Below are positions 16,684 to 26,440 of a stretch of DNA of 64,000 nucleotides, one piece after another. Below the pieces are notes generated by a model. The model was given only the letters and a program-made list of their open reading frames with translations, had not been told where the DNA came from and made no database searches. This stretch comes from Candidatus Electrothrix rattekaaiensis. Its GTDB lineage: Bacteria > Desulfobacterota > Desulfobulbia > Desulfobulbales > Desulfobulbaceae. Numbering within the stretch: position 1 is the stretch's first letter; each line of letters begins with the position of its first letter. The translations under genes were made by a program, and so were the position numbers. The stretch is from NCBI GenBank assembly GCA_032595675.1, contig JAVQMD010000002.1, positions 558,001 through 622,000 of the forward strand, read 5' to 3'.

Positions 16684-19600
16684 ATGCAAAGCGAAAGCGT
16701 TCCCTTTTACAGGCGACTCCGTTTCAGCATGATGCTTACAGTTCTGGTTTTGGTCACGTTGATCAGCGGAACCAGTATCCTGATAAGCTATTATGTGACC
16801 GGTCAGAAAATAGAAAGGGACGTTACAACAGAATTTTTCAATACGGAAAGGGTTGCGAACAGCTGCTTCGAGCTGTTCGGTCGTCAGTTGCTGTTCGCTG
16901 CCAAGAGTATGGGGGATGAGCTTATCATCGCGCAGATGCGGGACGCTGGCGGAGAACAGTCGTTGACCGCGCAGTTTCGCTCTCTTCAGGGAAAAAAGAG
17001 CGGTGATGTTTTCTTTTTGACGAATACTGTCGGCGACGTTATTTCCTTTTCCGAAAAGAACGGTTATATTGCCGAGCTGTTAGCCCGCAATCAGGCTGTT
17101 CGGGAGGGAATAGCGACAAAGGAGTCGTTCGGCACCATTTTTATGATTGATTCCGACAGAGGCACGGACCCGCAGGAACGGAAACTTTTTTATATGATTT
17201 CCGCTGTTCCTGTTATGCTGCCGTCTTCATCACAAAACTTTTTTGTTTTCAGCTGTTATCGCATGGACAACTCTTTCCTGTTGCGTTTCCCCATATATTC
17301 TCACATGGATATAACGCTTGTCAGTGATAACAGTGTTGTTGCAACGACGCTTTCGCCTGAGGGTATCCTTAAGGAGAGTGATGATGCTCCACCGTATAAA
17401 TCATCCGTGCTGTTGCCCGGTGCTATTGATTTCATACATGAAAGCTCTTTTTTTAGAGAAAAAATGTATGTGAAAATTAAATATATTCCGGGGATGGAAA
17501 ACAGCACAACCAGCTTTATTATTTTTTCTCATCCATCTAGGCTGGTTCTAGCCACCAAAAAAGAATTCGGGCAACACTTTATAATTATTCTTTTTGTCGG
17601 GCTCTGTTGCTCCGTTATGCTGATTTTTTTCATTACAGGATCCGTTCTCAATCCTATTAAAGAGCTGAATCAACTTGTGCATAAGATCAGCGAGGGGGAT
17701 TTGAACAATAGAATTGAGTCCAGCGTGACCAACGAGTTTACACCGCTGATTAATCAATTCAATAATATGCTGAATCTGATTCAGCGGAAAGATGAAGAAC
17801 TCTGGGATATTGTTGAGGCGAAGACAACAGAACTTCGGCAACGAAATGTTTTTATAGATAATCTCCTTAGATCCTCACAGGTTATGGGGATTGTGGCAAC
17901 AGATATGAATTTGGTTGTCACTTATTTTAATCCTGTTGCCGAGAAACTTTTCGGTTTCAAGTCCGAGAATGTTGTTGGAAAGAAAGTAACTGAATTTCAT
18001 CCGCATATAAAAAACCGTGAGGAACAGTTCAATATTTTAATCGATAATGCGCTGCGAAAAGGGTCGCATACCTTCACAATAGGGACATCGGATTTCTTCT
18101 ACGATAATGACGGAGTGACCAAGGAGGAAGAAAAAGGGGGCAGGAAGCAACGTACCATTGAGGTCTATCTTTCACCTATTAAAGCGAAGAGCGAGCAGGG
18201 CCGTGAGATTGCCAGCGGACTCATGCTGATGGCGCAGGATATCACTGCTGCTCGGCGGATGGATGAGCGCCTCCATTCGGCTCTGGCTGAGTTGAAGGTT
18301 ATCTTGGATAATACCATGCTCGGGCTTATCCTGGTCCAGGACGAACGGATTATTCGGGTGAATACCACTTTTGAAAGTATGTTCGGCTACTCTTTTGATG
18401 AGATAGTGGATATGCCTTGGTCTCATTTTCGATCAGCTATTTTTGCCGGAAAAGAAGCCGAATGCTGGGACGGTAGCGGGCGGATGTTTTCTATGGTGAA
18501 AAAGACAGATCCTGGAGTCAGAGAGCAGCAACCCTTTTGGAGCAAGGTTCGTCAGGTTTCTATCGGGAGTGACAGGCGGAAAGAAAGCAAAAGAGAGCTG
18601 TACCTTTTTGAGGACATGAGCAGTCAGAATGAGATGTTTGAAAAAATACAACGTCTCAGTCAGGCTGTGGAGCAAAGTTCGAATTCGGTTGTTATTACAG
18701 GTATTGACGGAGTTATAGAGTACGTTAACAGAACCTTCGTCAGTACAACCGGATATAATGCCCATGAAATTATCGGTCAAAGTTTGGAGATATTGGCACC
18801 CAGCAAGGCCGAGACTGATGTGTATAAAAAAATGTGGTCTACTGTTCGCGCAGGTGACGAGTGGACTGGGGAACTCGTCAATAAAAAGAAGGACGGTGCT
18901 TTTTATGAGGAAAATGTTGTCGCTTCTCCGATTCGTAACGAAGAAAATGAGATAACCCATATTATCGTTACAAAAGAAAATATAACGGACTTGAAAAAGG
19001 CTCGGCAACAGGCGGACAGTGCTAATAAGGCAAAGAGTGAATTTCTCGCCAATATGAGTCATGAAATTCGTACCCCTATGAATTCTATTATAGGAATGAC
19101 GGAACTTCTTCTTGAAACGAAATTATTTCCTGAACAAAAAGGCTTTGTTGAGAATGTAAACAGCTCAGCTAGTGTCCTTTTATCGCTTATTAATGATATT
19201 CTTGACTTTTCAAAAATAGAGGCAGGTAAATTGGAACTAGATTATCGGCCTTTTAGGCCACGTAAACTCGCCGAAGAGGTTGTTGGAACATTGAAGATCT
19301 TGGCGGAGCAAAAGGGAATTGAGCTTCGCCTGAACGTTGTCAATGATGATGACTGTTACCCGCAGGGAGATTCTTTGCGGATTAGGCAGGTCTTGCTTAA
19401 TCTTGTCGGTAACGCTATCAAATTTACTCATCAGGGGAATGTAACGCTTGAGATTAATATCCGCTCCACCCATGCAAATTACTGCTCAGCAAGTTTTACG
19501 ATCAGTGATACAGGTATCGGTATTTCTCAAGACCAGCAGGAGAATATCTTTGCTAATTTCACCCAGGCTGACAGTTCAATTACCCGAGATTTTGGGGGGA

Positions 19601-20577
19601 CTGGCCTTGGTCTTGCCATCAGTAATCGTCTTCTCCAGCTGATGGGAAGTGAAATTTATCTGAAAAGCACCTTAGGGATCGGGAGTATTTTTTCTTTTAA
19701 TCTGTTGCTGGAAGAGGCTGAACATCCGGTAACAGGCATAGAACAACAGCAGGAAGTGCCAACTTCCTCCAAGCAATGTCTTGATGTTTTATTGGTTGAA
19801 GATAATCCGGCAAATCAACGACTTGCTGTGATCATTCTCGAAAAACAAGGGCAGCAGGTCACAGTGGCCAATAATGGTCTTGAGGCTCTTTCATGTTTAA
19901 GCCGTCAGCATTTTGATCTTATTTTTATGGATATGCAGATGCCGGTTATGGATGGCTTGACAGCCACCCGCTATATACGGCAGGTTGAGCAGGGCGTAGC
20001 AATTGATTTGCCAGAGCTTGATGCTGTCTCGGATCAGCTTCATAATCGTCTCGTAGGCGAACACGTGTATATTGTTGCTGTCACAGCCAATGCTATGTAT
20101 GAAGATCGGAAACAATGCCTTGAGGCTGGGATGGATGAGTATCTCAGTAAGCCCTATAAGAAATATTCTCTTCTGAAGATATTGCATAAATTTGATGATA
20201 AGGGGGGGGTAACTCAAGTCTCTTCCCCACTGCCGAAAGAGGAAGAGAGTATGACCTTAGTATCATGGGATGAAGTGTTGCAACATCTTATGAAACAGTT
20301 TGAACTGGAACGGGAAGATGCCCAGACAGTGCTTTCCACCTATGCCGAGTCGCTTGCTCAAGGGCTTGTTGATCTTCGTAAGCATATGGAGAGCGGAGAT
20401 GGCACGGAAGGTGGGCGCCATGCACATGCCATGAAAGGTGGTCTGCTTAATCTCGGACTGAGTCATCTTGCTGAAACTGCATTTGTTTTGGAGAAAGAGT
20501 TGCCAAAGGAAATAGAGAAAAGCCATTTTGCTTTGCTGAAAAAACTTGCTGAGGCTCTCAAAGGGCTCACAGCCTAA
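16684..20577 (+). CDS. Hybrid sensor histidine kinase (TM-sensor-TM-HAMP-PAS3-HisKA-HATPase-REC-HPt)
   Basis: A 1297-aa membrane kinase. TM1 is at about 14-36, an extracytoplasmic sensor follows to ~298, TM2 at ~299-325, then HAMP (~325-380). Three PAS domains follow (VFIDNLLRSSQVMGIV; LKVILDNTMLGLI; LSQAVEQSSNSVVITGI). HisKA has phospho-histidine H793 in NMSHEIRTPMN; the ATPase shows the N box (LVGNAIKFT), DTGIGI and GGTGLGL. The receiver aspartate is D1083 (FMDMQMPVMDG) and the HPt histidine is H1248 (HAHAMKGG). The layout is a complete phosphorelay in one chain. The start codon has only a weak ribosome site; the ATG at 16729 is an alternative that would still keep most of TM1. Confidence 0.92.
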   Translation: MQSESVPFYRRLRFSMMLTVLVLVTLISGTSILISYYVTGQKIERDVTTEFFNTERVANSCFELFGRQLLFAAKSMGDELIIAQMRDAGGEQSLTAQFRSLQGKKSGDVFFLTNTVGDVISFSEKNGYIAELLARNQAVREGIATKESFGTIFMIDSDRGTDPQERKLFYMISAVPVMLPSSSQNFFVFSCYRMDNSFLLRFPIYSHMDITLVSDNSVVATTLSPEGILKESDDAPPYKSSVLLPGAIDFIHESSFFREKMYVKIKYIPGMENSTTSFIIFSHPSRLVLATKKEFGQHFIIILFVGLCCSVMLIFFITGSVLNPIKELNQLVHKISEGDLNNRIESSVTNEFTPLINQFNNMLNLIQRKDEELWDIVEAKTTELRQRNVFIDNLLRSSQVMGIVATDMNLVVTYFNPVAEKLFGFKSENVVGKKVTEFHPHIKNREEQFNILIDNALRKGSHTFTIGTSDFFYDNDGVTKEEEKGGRKQRTIEVYLSPIKAKSEQGREIASGLMLMAQDITAARRMDERLHSALAELKVILDNTMLGLILVQDERIIRVNTTFESMFGYSFDEIVDMPWSHFRSAIFAGKEAECWDGSGRMFSMVKKTDPGVREQQPFWSKVRQVSIGSDRRKESKRELYLFEDMSSQNEMFEKIQRLSQAVEQSSNSVVITGIDGVIEYVNRTFVSTTGYNAHEIIGQSLEILAPSKAETDVYKKMWSTVRAGDEWTGELVNKKKDGAFYEENVVASPIRNEENEITHIIVTKENITDLKKARQQADSANKAKSEFLANMSHEIRTPMNSIIGMTELLLETKLFPEQKGFVENVNSSASVLLSLINDILDFSKIEAGKLELDYRPFRPRKLAEEVVGTLKILAEQKGIELRLNVVNDDDCYPQGDSLRIRQVLLNLVGNAIKFTHQGNVTLEINIRSTHANYCSASFTISDTGIGISQDQQENIFANFTQADSSITRDFGGTGLGLAISNRLLQLMGSEIYLKSTLGIGSIFSFNLLLEEAEHPVTGIEQQQEVPTSSKQCLDVLLVEDNPANQRLAVIILEKQGQQVTVANNGLEALSCLSRQHFDLIFMDMQMPVMDGLTATRYIRQVEQGVAIDLPELDAVSDQLHNRLVGEHVYIVAVTANAMYEDRKQCLEAGMDEYLSKPYKKYSLLKILHKFDDKGGVTQVSSPLPKEEESMTLVSWDEVLQHLMKQFELEREDAQTVLSTYAESLAQGLVDLRKHMESGDGTEGGRHAHAMKGGLLNLGLSHLAETAFVLEKELPKEIEKSHFALLKKLAEALKGLTA

Positions 20578-20616
20578 CTCCTTTTATATGGACGGAACAG
20601 CAGCGGAGCTTGGCGG

Positions 20617-23600
20617 ATGAAGTACAGTAATATAATATTCTTGTACATAGTCATGGCGATAAGCTTGGTCGTGCTTGTGCTTTTTGGCGGAGCCTTTGTT
20701 TTTTATATGCATCAGCAGGAGCTTGTCCGGGAAGATATTAAAACGTATCGCTACTCTCTCGCTCAAGAGGCTGGACGTATCCAGCAGGCCTTTGGTCAAA
20801 TTGCTAGTTTCTCTGGAATATTGGCAAGCAATCCCGTGATTATTAATGCGATGGATAAACGTATGCATCGTATTGCACCGTCAGCGGTGGCTCAGCAGAT
20901 TATTGAGAAAAATTTGGGGGCAGTTGCAGATGTTGAAAATATTACCGTAGTTTTTCTGTTTGATCTTGAAGGAAAATGCGTTTATGCGACAACACCAAGT
21001 GCTATAGGCAAGGACTATAGCTTTGCAGGCTATTTTCAGAAGACAATAACCGGTGAGTCTGATCTGTATGCTGCGATGAACGTCGCTACACAGCAGAATG
21101 AAATTTATTATGCTCGGGCTATTAAGAACGGCAATCTTCCCCTTGGGACTATTGTTCTGAAGATTAGCTTGGACTTTTTTCATCTTCGTTCTTTCAGTAC
21201 AGCCTTTACAGCAACCCTGCCTGAACCGGAAGAGATGCGTATTGGTTTGTCCACGGACACTAATATTCTTTTTGATACAACAGACACCCTTGTCTCTCTA
21301 CAGTCGCTTACTCAGGAGCAGCAGGAAGCTTTACGGAGCAATCAGCAATTTCCACCGGAGCAAGTACAATCATTAGGTTTTACTTCCTATGGTTTGGAGA
21401 ACCTAGCAACGATCGGCTTTTTAAATAAAAAAACGTCGGATGGGACTGAATATTATCTTTTTTGTCAGCCCTTAGTGGGAGATGACCTCGCCTTGATCCA
21501 TGTTGTGAAAAAGGCATGGTTTGAGGAAAATTATCGACCAGCTTCGTTGGGATCATCAAGCTTCATTATGTTCCTGTTCTTGTTGTTGGCAGTTATGCTC
21601 GCTTTGCTGTATATGGTGAACAGACGCCATCGGCAGGCATTATCGGCAGTTGCGACACTGGAACGTGAGGCTGAGCAGCGAATTCAGGATAAGGAAAAAT
21701 ATGAGGCGATTATTAATCGAAATCCCCAAGGGTTTTGGTTGAGTGATTTTGATTCGGGAATAATTCTTGAGGTAAACCAAAGCCTTTGTCAACTTCTTCA
21801 GCGGTCTTCCAAAGAGATTGTTGGTCGTAATGTTAATGAATTTTTGGTAACAAAGGATTTATCCTTTAGCGAGGACGAGGACGAGGACGAGGAAGAGGAA
21901 GAGAAAAAAGAGGCAACGGGCAGTGAAGAGCGATTTGATGTTTCTCGTGAGGGAAAATTGCGTGTAGGAGAGGGGATGCTGCTGTATGTCTTCATTACTT
22001 CCTCTTGTATTACGCTGCCCGGCAGTGAAAAGAAGACTTGTTTTTCTTTTTTTACAGATATTTCTGAGCGAAAGAAAGAGCAGGAACAGCTCTTTCTCTT
22101 TTCTCAAGCAGTCGAGCAAAGTACCAGTGCCATTGTTATTACTGATAAGCATGCTGATATTGTCTATACAAATCGCTTTTTCAGCGAATTGACTGGCTAT
22201 AGTCGAGAGGAACTTTATGGTACAGATCCTAATGTTCTGACAGCTGGAGAAAAAAATACCGCTGTCAGTGAGGAGATATGGCATACCGTCAAAAACGGGG
22301 GAACGTGGAAGGGTTTTCTGCGGAATACCCGGAAGGATGGAGCACGGTACTGGGAAGGACAGACGGTTTATCCGCTCTATGATCGCTATACACAAGAGAT
22401 TAGCTATTATCTTGCTATAAAAAATGACATTACCGAGCGGCTTGATTTAGAGAAAGAGTTAAAAGCACAGCTGGCGAAACTTGAACTCATTGTCGAGCAT
22501 GCTGCTATCGGAATTATTCGGGTTATTGATACGGACTTTGTTTGGGCAAGCGGAGTGGCCGTAAATATGTTTGGCTATAGTGACAAAGACACTTTTGTAT
22601 CCATTTATCCCTCTGTGCTCTTTGACAATCAGGAGGTGTTTGAGCAAACATATGCACGGGCATTGCTTTCTTTTGAGGCGGATCGCGTTTTTCAGGAAGA
22701 TCATTTGATGCGTCGCAGGGATGGAAGTCAGTTTTGGTGCTCATTAACAGCTAAGGTTATTGATCGTGCTGGCCCGGATCAGGGAGCGATTTGGATCACC
22801 AAAGATATCAGCCGACAGAAAGAAGAAGAGCAGCAGCTGCAATTGGCAAGAGATAGGGCGGAACAGGCGAATCAGGCCAAAAGTGATTTTCTCGCCAATA
22901 TGAGTCATGAGGTTCGTACCCCCATGAGTGCTATTATCGGCATGAGTAAGTTGGCATTAGAAACCTCTCTTGACGAGCAGCAGCAATATTACATAGGGAC
23001 TGTCAATAAGGCAGCAGAGTCTCTTCTCGGCTTGCTCAATGATATTCTTGATTTTTCTAAAATTGAGTCAGGGAAGCTTCAGCTGGATTTCACCGTGTTC
23101 CCCCTTGAAGAGAATATTCAGGATGCGGTTCGGACAGTGGAGTTTCAGGCAGAGGAAAAGGGTCTGCATTTACATTATAATATTGACCCAAAGGTTCCGC
23201 GTTTCGTGTACGGCGATGCAATGCGCCTGCGTCAGATTCTTGTGAATTTATTGAACAATAGTATAAAATTCAGCGATAAAGGTGCTGTTTCCGTCCAGGT
23301 TTTTATGCGGGAAAGCAAGAACGATGAAACCTTGCTGGAGTTCCAGGTTAAGGATAACGGTATAGGCATTGCTCCAGAAAAAATCGATGATATTTTTGAG
23401 AAATTTGTTCAAGTGGACAGCAGTACCAGTAGAGATTTTGAAGGTACCGGCTTAGGGTTGACAATATGTTATCAGCTCTGCAAAATGATGGGAGGAAATA
23501 TCGGTGTTGACAGTGTGCTCGGCCAGGGAAGCACCTTTACCTTTACGGCACGTTTTGAGAAAGTTGTCGGAGCGGAGCTCCCAGCGACGAACATTGCAGC

Positions 23601-24489
23601 AGGGCAGGGAACAGACCGGCAAGGCCTGCAAGGTCTGCGTATTTTGGTGGTTGATGATAATGAGTCCAATCGTTTTCTTGCCAAGGCTATGTTTCAAAAG
23701 GACAATCATCAGATCGTCGAGGCGGCCAACGGACTTGAAGCCCTTGAGATTATTCTTGAAAACCATTTTGATGTTATTCTGATGGATGTGCAGATGCCTA
23801 TTATGGACGGGTTGACAGTCACGAAGATTATACGGGCCTGTGAACAGAAGAAATATCAACCGACAGCTGGTCATACCTTGCCGAAAGAATTTACAGAAGC
23901 ATTGCAATATAGGCTGACAGGTGGCCATATGCCTGTTGTCGCCTTGACAGCGCATGCCATGAAGGAGGATAAAGAGCGATGTCTTGAAGCCGGGATGGAC
24001 GGCTATGCTGTGAAGCCGTTTAAAACAAAAGAAATTTACCACGCTTTTCAACAAACAGGGTATGTTGATGGAGTTGTGAAGAATGCAACGGAAAAAAAAC
24101 AACAGGACGGTACGGCCATGATGGAACAGAAAAGAGAAAACGATAATATTCTTCTTACAAATGTTGCTGAACATCTGAAAAACATATACAGTCTTGAGCC
24201 TGATCAGGTGGAACAGATGATACAGCTGTCCTCTAGGTCGATATCCGAGACCTTTGAGCAGGCCCGACAGGCTGTGCAGGATAATGACCTTGAAGCGTTG
24301 TCTGCTGCAGGACATAAGGCAAAAGGTATTCTGCTCGGTGTAGGGCTCAAAGACGAAGCTGAACTGGCCAGAAAAATTGAAGCTGCCAGCAAAGAGGGAC
24401 AGGACGAAGATTATCATGGTCTGATGGCGCAATTGGAGGATGATCTTCAGCCCTTGCTGAAGCTGACTTCCGGGGATAGCAGGAGCTGA
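20617..24489 (+). CDS. Hybrid sensor histidine kinase (Cache-type sensor, PAS3, HisKA-HATPase-REC-HPt)
   Basis: A 1290-aa kinase arranged like its neighbour. TM1 (~5-30), an extracytoplasmic Cache-like sensor (~35-305, with ITVVFLFDLEGKCVYATTPSA-type strand pattern), TM2 (~310-330), no clear HAMP, three PAS domains, HisKA with H764 (NMSHEVRTPMS), HATPase (LLNNSIKFS, DNGIGI, GTGLGL), receiver D1057 (LMDVQMPIMDG) and HPt H1233 (GHKAKG). The first PAS (~358-470) is interrupted at ~418-432 by an acidic tract coded by GAGGAC repeats. It follows the first kinase by 39 bases and is probably co-transcribed; the similar architecture suggests duplication with divergence of the sensor. Confidence 0.92.
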   Translation: MKYSNIIFLYIVMAISLVVLVLFGGAFVFYMHQQELVREDIKTYRYSLAQEAGRIQQAFGQIASFSGILASNPVIINAMDKRMHRIAPSAVAQQIIEKNLGAVADVENITVVFLFDLEGKCVYATTPSAIGKDYSFAGYFQKTITGESDLYAAMNVATQQNEIYYARAIKNGNLPLGTIVLKISLDFFHLRSFSTAFTATLPEPEEMRIGLSTDTNILFDTTDTLVSLQSLTQEQQEALRSNQQFPPEQVQSLGFTSYGLENLATIGFLNKKTSDGTEYYLFCQPLVGDDLALIHVVKKAWFEENYRPASLGSSSFIMFLFLLLAVMLALLYMVNRRHRQALSAVATLEREAEQRIQDKEKYEAIINRNPQGFWLSDFDSGIILEVNQSLCQLLQRSSKEIVGRNVNEFLVTKDLSFSEDEDEDEEEEEKKEATGSEERFDVSREGKLRVGEGMLLYVFITSSCITLPGSEKKTCFSFFTDISERKKEQEQLFLFSQAVEQSTSAIVITDKHADIVYTNRFFSELTGYSREELYGTDPNVLTAGEKNTAVSEEIWHTVKNGGTWKGFLRNTRKDGARYWEGQTVYPLYDRYTQEISYYLAIKNDITERLDLEKELKAQLAKLELIVEHAAIGIIRVIDTDFVWASGVAVNMFGYSDKDTFVSIYPSVLFDNQEVFEQTYARALLSFEADRVFQEDHLMRRRDGSQFWCSLTAKVIDRAGPDQGAIWITKDISRQKEEEQQLQLARDRAEQANQAKSDFLANMSHEVRTPMSAIIGMSKLALETSLDEQQQYYIGTVNKAAESLLGLLNDILDFSKIESGKLQLDFTVFPLEENIQDAVRTVEFQAEEKGLHLHYNIDPKVPRFVYGDAMRLRQILVNLLNNSIKFSDKGAVSVQVFMRESKNDETLLEFQVKDNGIGIAPEKIDDIFEKFVQVDSSTSRDFEGTGLGLTICYQLCKMMGGNIGVDSVLGQGSTFTFTARFEKVVGAELPATNIAAGQGTDRQGLQGLRILVVDDNESNRFLAKAMFQKDNHQIVEAANGLEALEIILENHFDVILMDVQMPIMDGLTVTKIIRACEQKKYQPTAGHTLPKEFTEALQYRLTGGHMPVVALTAHAMKEDKERCLEAGMDGYAVKPFKTKEIYHAFQQTGYVDGVVKNATEKKQQDGTAMMEQKRENDNILLTNVAEHLKNIYSLEPDQVEQMIQLSSRSISETFEQARQAVQDNDLEALSAAGHKAKGILLGVGLKDEAELARKIEAASKEGQDEDYHGLMAQLEDDLQPLLKLTSGDSRS

Positions 24490-24495
24490 TCGCAA

Positions 24496-25713
24496 ATGAA
24501 AGTAATTTTTTGCGAAGAATGCGGAGGAAAGAATATAGTTGCGGATGAGCAACTGGAGCATATTGATCATAAACCGCTCGGATGCCAGATTTGCGGAAAT
24601 ATTATCTCGCAGGAAACGATAATTCCCCATCTCCGCTCAAGCGAACCTATTAATACCCTCCATTATCATCTTCTGCTCATTGATGATGATTTTGCCCATC
24701 TTCAGTTGATGAAGACGACCCTGGAAAAGGAATATACCGTATCCATCGCTTCGACAGGGGTGCATGGGCTAGAGCTGGCAGCGGAGCGAAAACCTGATCT
24801 TATTCTTCTTGACCTGAATATGCCGGGAATGGACGGTTACGAGGTTTGTAAGCGTCTCAAGGAAAATTCGATTACCAGGAAGATCACGGTTATTTTTGTC
24901 AGTGCTCGTGATGATAAGGATGACGAGTATCGAGGTTTCACCCTTGGTGCTGTTGATTATATAAATAAACCGATTAATCTTCAGATCCTTAATGCAAGAA
25001 TTACAGTCCAGCTTCGCCTTAAGCAACTTATAGATCAGCAGAAAAAACAATCTGATAGCCTGATTCATTCGCTGCATCAGGATAATATTCAGATTGAGCA
25101 GGAACTGGAGCGTCTGCAACAGGATAAAACGAATCTTTTTGCACTCCTTGATCTTGTCCAGGACAGGGTAATTATAGAAGATGCAGAGATGAGAATACTC
25201 TGGGCTAATAAGGCCACTCGAGATTTTTGCACTATGCGCCTTTCCGAACTTGTCGGATCCTTGCATCATGAGGTTCTCTTGGATCCCAGCTTCCGTTGTG
25301 AAGAATGTATTGCCCAGAAGCTTGCCAAAGATAGGCCTGGGGCGGATTCTTCATATGACGCCAAACAAGCAAATCCGCAGGTGCAAACCTTACATATTCC
25401 TCTTTTTGACGAGAACCAAGAGGTGAAGGGTTTTGCGCATATTATTCAAGAACAGCGTGGCGGGCAGATGAACGAAGGTGGTCTGATCTGCCAAGCTGCT
25501 GAATCTGCGGTGAACAACTTTGTTGATAAGAACCGAAAATCAATACGGGATAATCTGGCAACAATACTTTTCGGGATTGATGCGGTAGGCAGTTTGCTCA
25601 GAGACAATAAAGATCTTGAAACGGTAAGTCGTCCGGTAACCAAGGCGGCTGAAGAATTGGACCGTATGGTATGTACCCTGCTGGATTTTCAGCAAACTGA
25701 TAAAGAATCGTGA
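24496..25713 (+). CDS. Response regulator: zinc-ribbon-like N-terminus, receiver, coiled coil, PAS
   Basis: A 405-aa protein starting 6 bases after the second kinase. The N-terminus has two CxxC pairs (C6/C9 and C30/C33), a zinc-ribbon-like pattern. The receiver (~55-175) has phospho-acceptor D106 (LLDLNMPGMDG) and the KP motif in DYINKPIN. A coiled coil (~180-215) leads to a PAS-like domain with another CxxC (FRCEECIA). The C-terminal ~70 residues are helical and resemble a kinase dimerisation region without the histidine. No DNA-binding domain is seen, so it probably signals by protein contact. Confidence 0.85.
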   Translation: MKVIFCEECGGKNIVADEQLEHIDHKPLGCQICGNIISQETIIPHLRSSEPINTLHYHLLLIDDDFAHLQLMKTTLEKEYTVSIASTGVHGLELAAERKPDLILLDLNMPGMDGYEVCKRLKENSITRKITVIFVSARDDKDDEYRGFTLGAVDYINKPINLQILNARITVQLRLKQLIDQQKKQSDSLIHSLHQDNIQIEQELERLQQDKTNLFALLDLVQDRVIIEDAEMRILWANKATRDFCTMRLSELVGSLHHEVLLDPSFRCEECIAQKLAKDRPGADSSYDAKQANPQVQTLHIPLFDENQEVKGFAHIIQEQRGGQMNEGGLICQAAESAVNNFVDKNRKSIRDNLATILFGIDAVGSLLRDNKDLETVSRPVTKAAEELDRMVCTLLDFQQTDKES

Positions 25714-25750
25714 GCGGATTTTTTTTTTAACCCTTTGGGCAGCATTGAAA

Positions 25751-26440
25751 ATGAAAAATGTCTTAATTGTTGACGACGATCTTGGTTTTCAGAGGTTACT
25801 GGGGATCAGTCTTAAAAAATATAAAAAAGATTTTGAAGTAATTCTTTCCAATAACGGTGAGGAGGCAATAGGTATTCTTAACCGGAAGCCTATTGATCTT
25901 ATTGTCACAGATTTACAGATGCCTAAAATTGATGGCCTCACCCTGCTGGCATATATTAATGACGCTTTCCCGAGAATGCCCTGTGTGATCATGACAGCGC
26001 ACTCGACTCCAGAGATTGAGAAACAGTTTGCCCAGACTGGACAGCGCTTGCTGAAGAAACCTTTTACCATCAACAAGTTGGTGGAAGCGGTGCAGGATTC
26101 GCTTGCCCCCCAGCCTCCTGGTGGAATGCTGAAAGGGATTTCTGTTGCCAACTTTTTACAGATGATCGCCTTAGAGCAAAAAACCTGTCTGCTGGAAATC
26201 ACCTCTACCAGCAATGAGAAGGGCTTCTTTTATATAGAAAATGGCGAAGTTTTTGATGCAGCCTTTAATGGATTAAATGGAGAGGAAGCAGCTTATTCCT
26301 TGATTGCTCTTGAGGGAGCAAGTATAAGTTTTACAGACATCCCAAGTTCTCAGAAGGTGAAGAAGCGTATCAACTCAAGCCTGATGGGCCTTATTATGGA
26401 GGCCATGACCCGTAAAGACGAAACCGTTGGCAATGCCTAA
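25751..26440 (+). CDS. Response regulator with C-terminal DUF4388 (PATAN) domain
   Basis: A ~229-aa protein: receiver domain (~1-115) with phospho-acceptor D54 (VTDLQMPKIDG), switch residues in IMTAHS and KKPF, then a DUF4388 domain (~125-215; MLKGISVANFLQMIALEQKTCLLEI, then FYIENGEVFDAAFNGLNGEEA). DUF4388/PATAN modules are protein-interaction parts found in bacterial and cyanobacterial response regulators. The ATG at 25751 is preferred over a TTG at 25745. Its end overlaps the start of the cyclase gene, which suggests they act together. Confidence 0.87.
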   Translation: MKNVLIVDDDLGFQRLLGISLKKYKKDFEVILSNNGEEAIGILNRKPIDLIVTDLQMPKIDGLTLLAYINDAFPRMPCVIMTAHSTPEIEKQFAQTGQRLLKKPFTINKLVEAVQDSLAPQPPGGMLKGISVANFLQMIALEQKTCLLEITSTSNEKGFFYIENGEVFDAAFNGLNGEEAAYSLIALEGASISFTDIPSSQKVKKRINSSLMGLIMEAMTRKDETVGNA

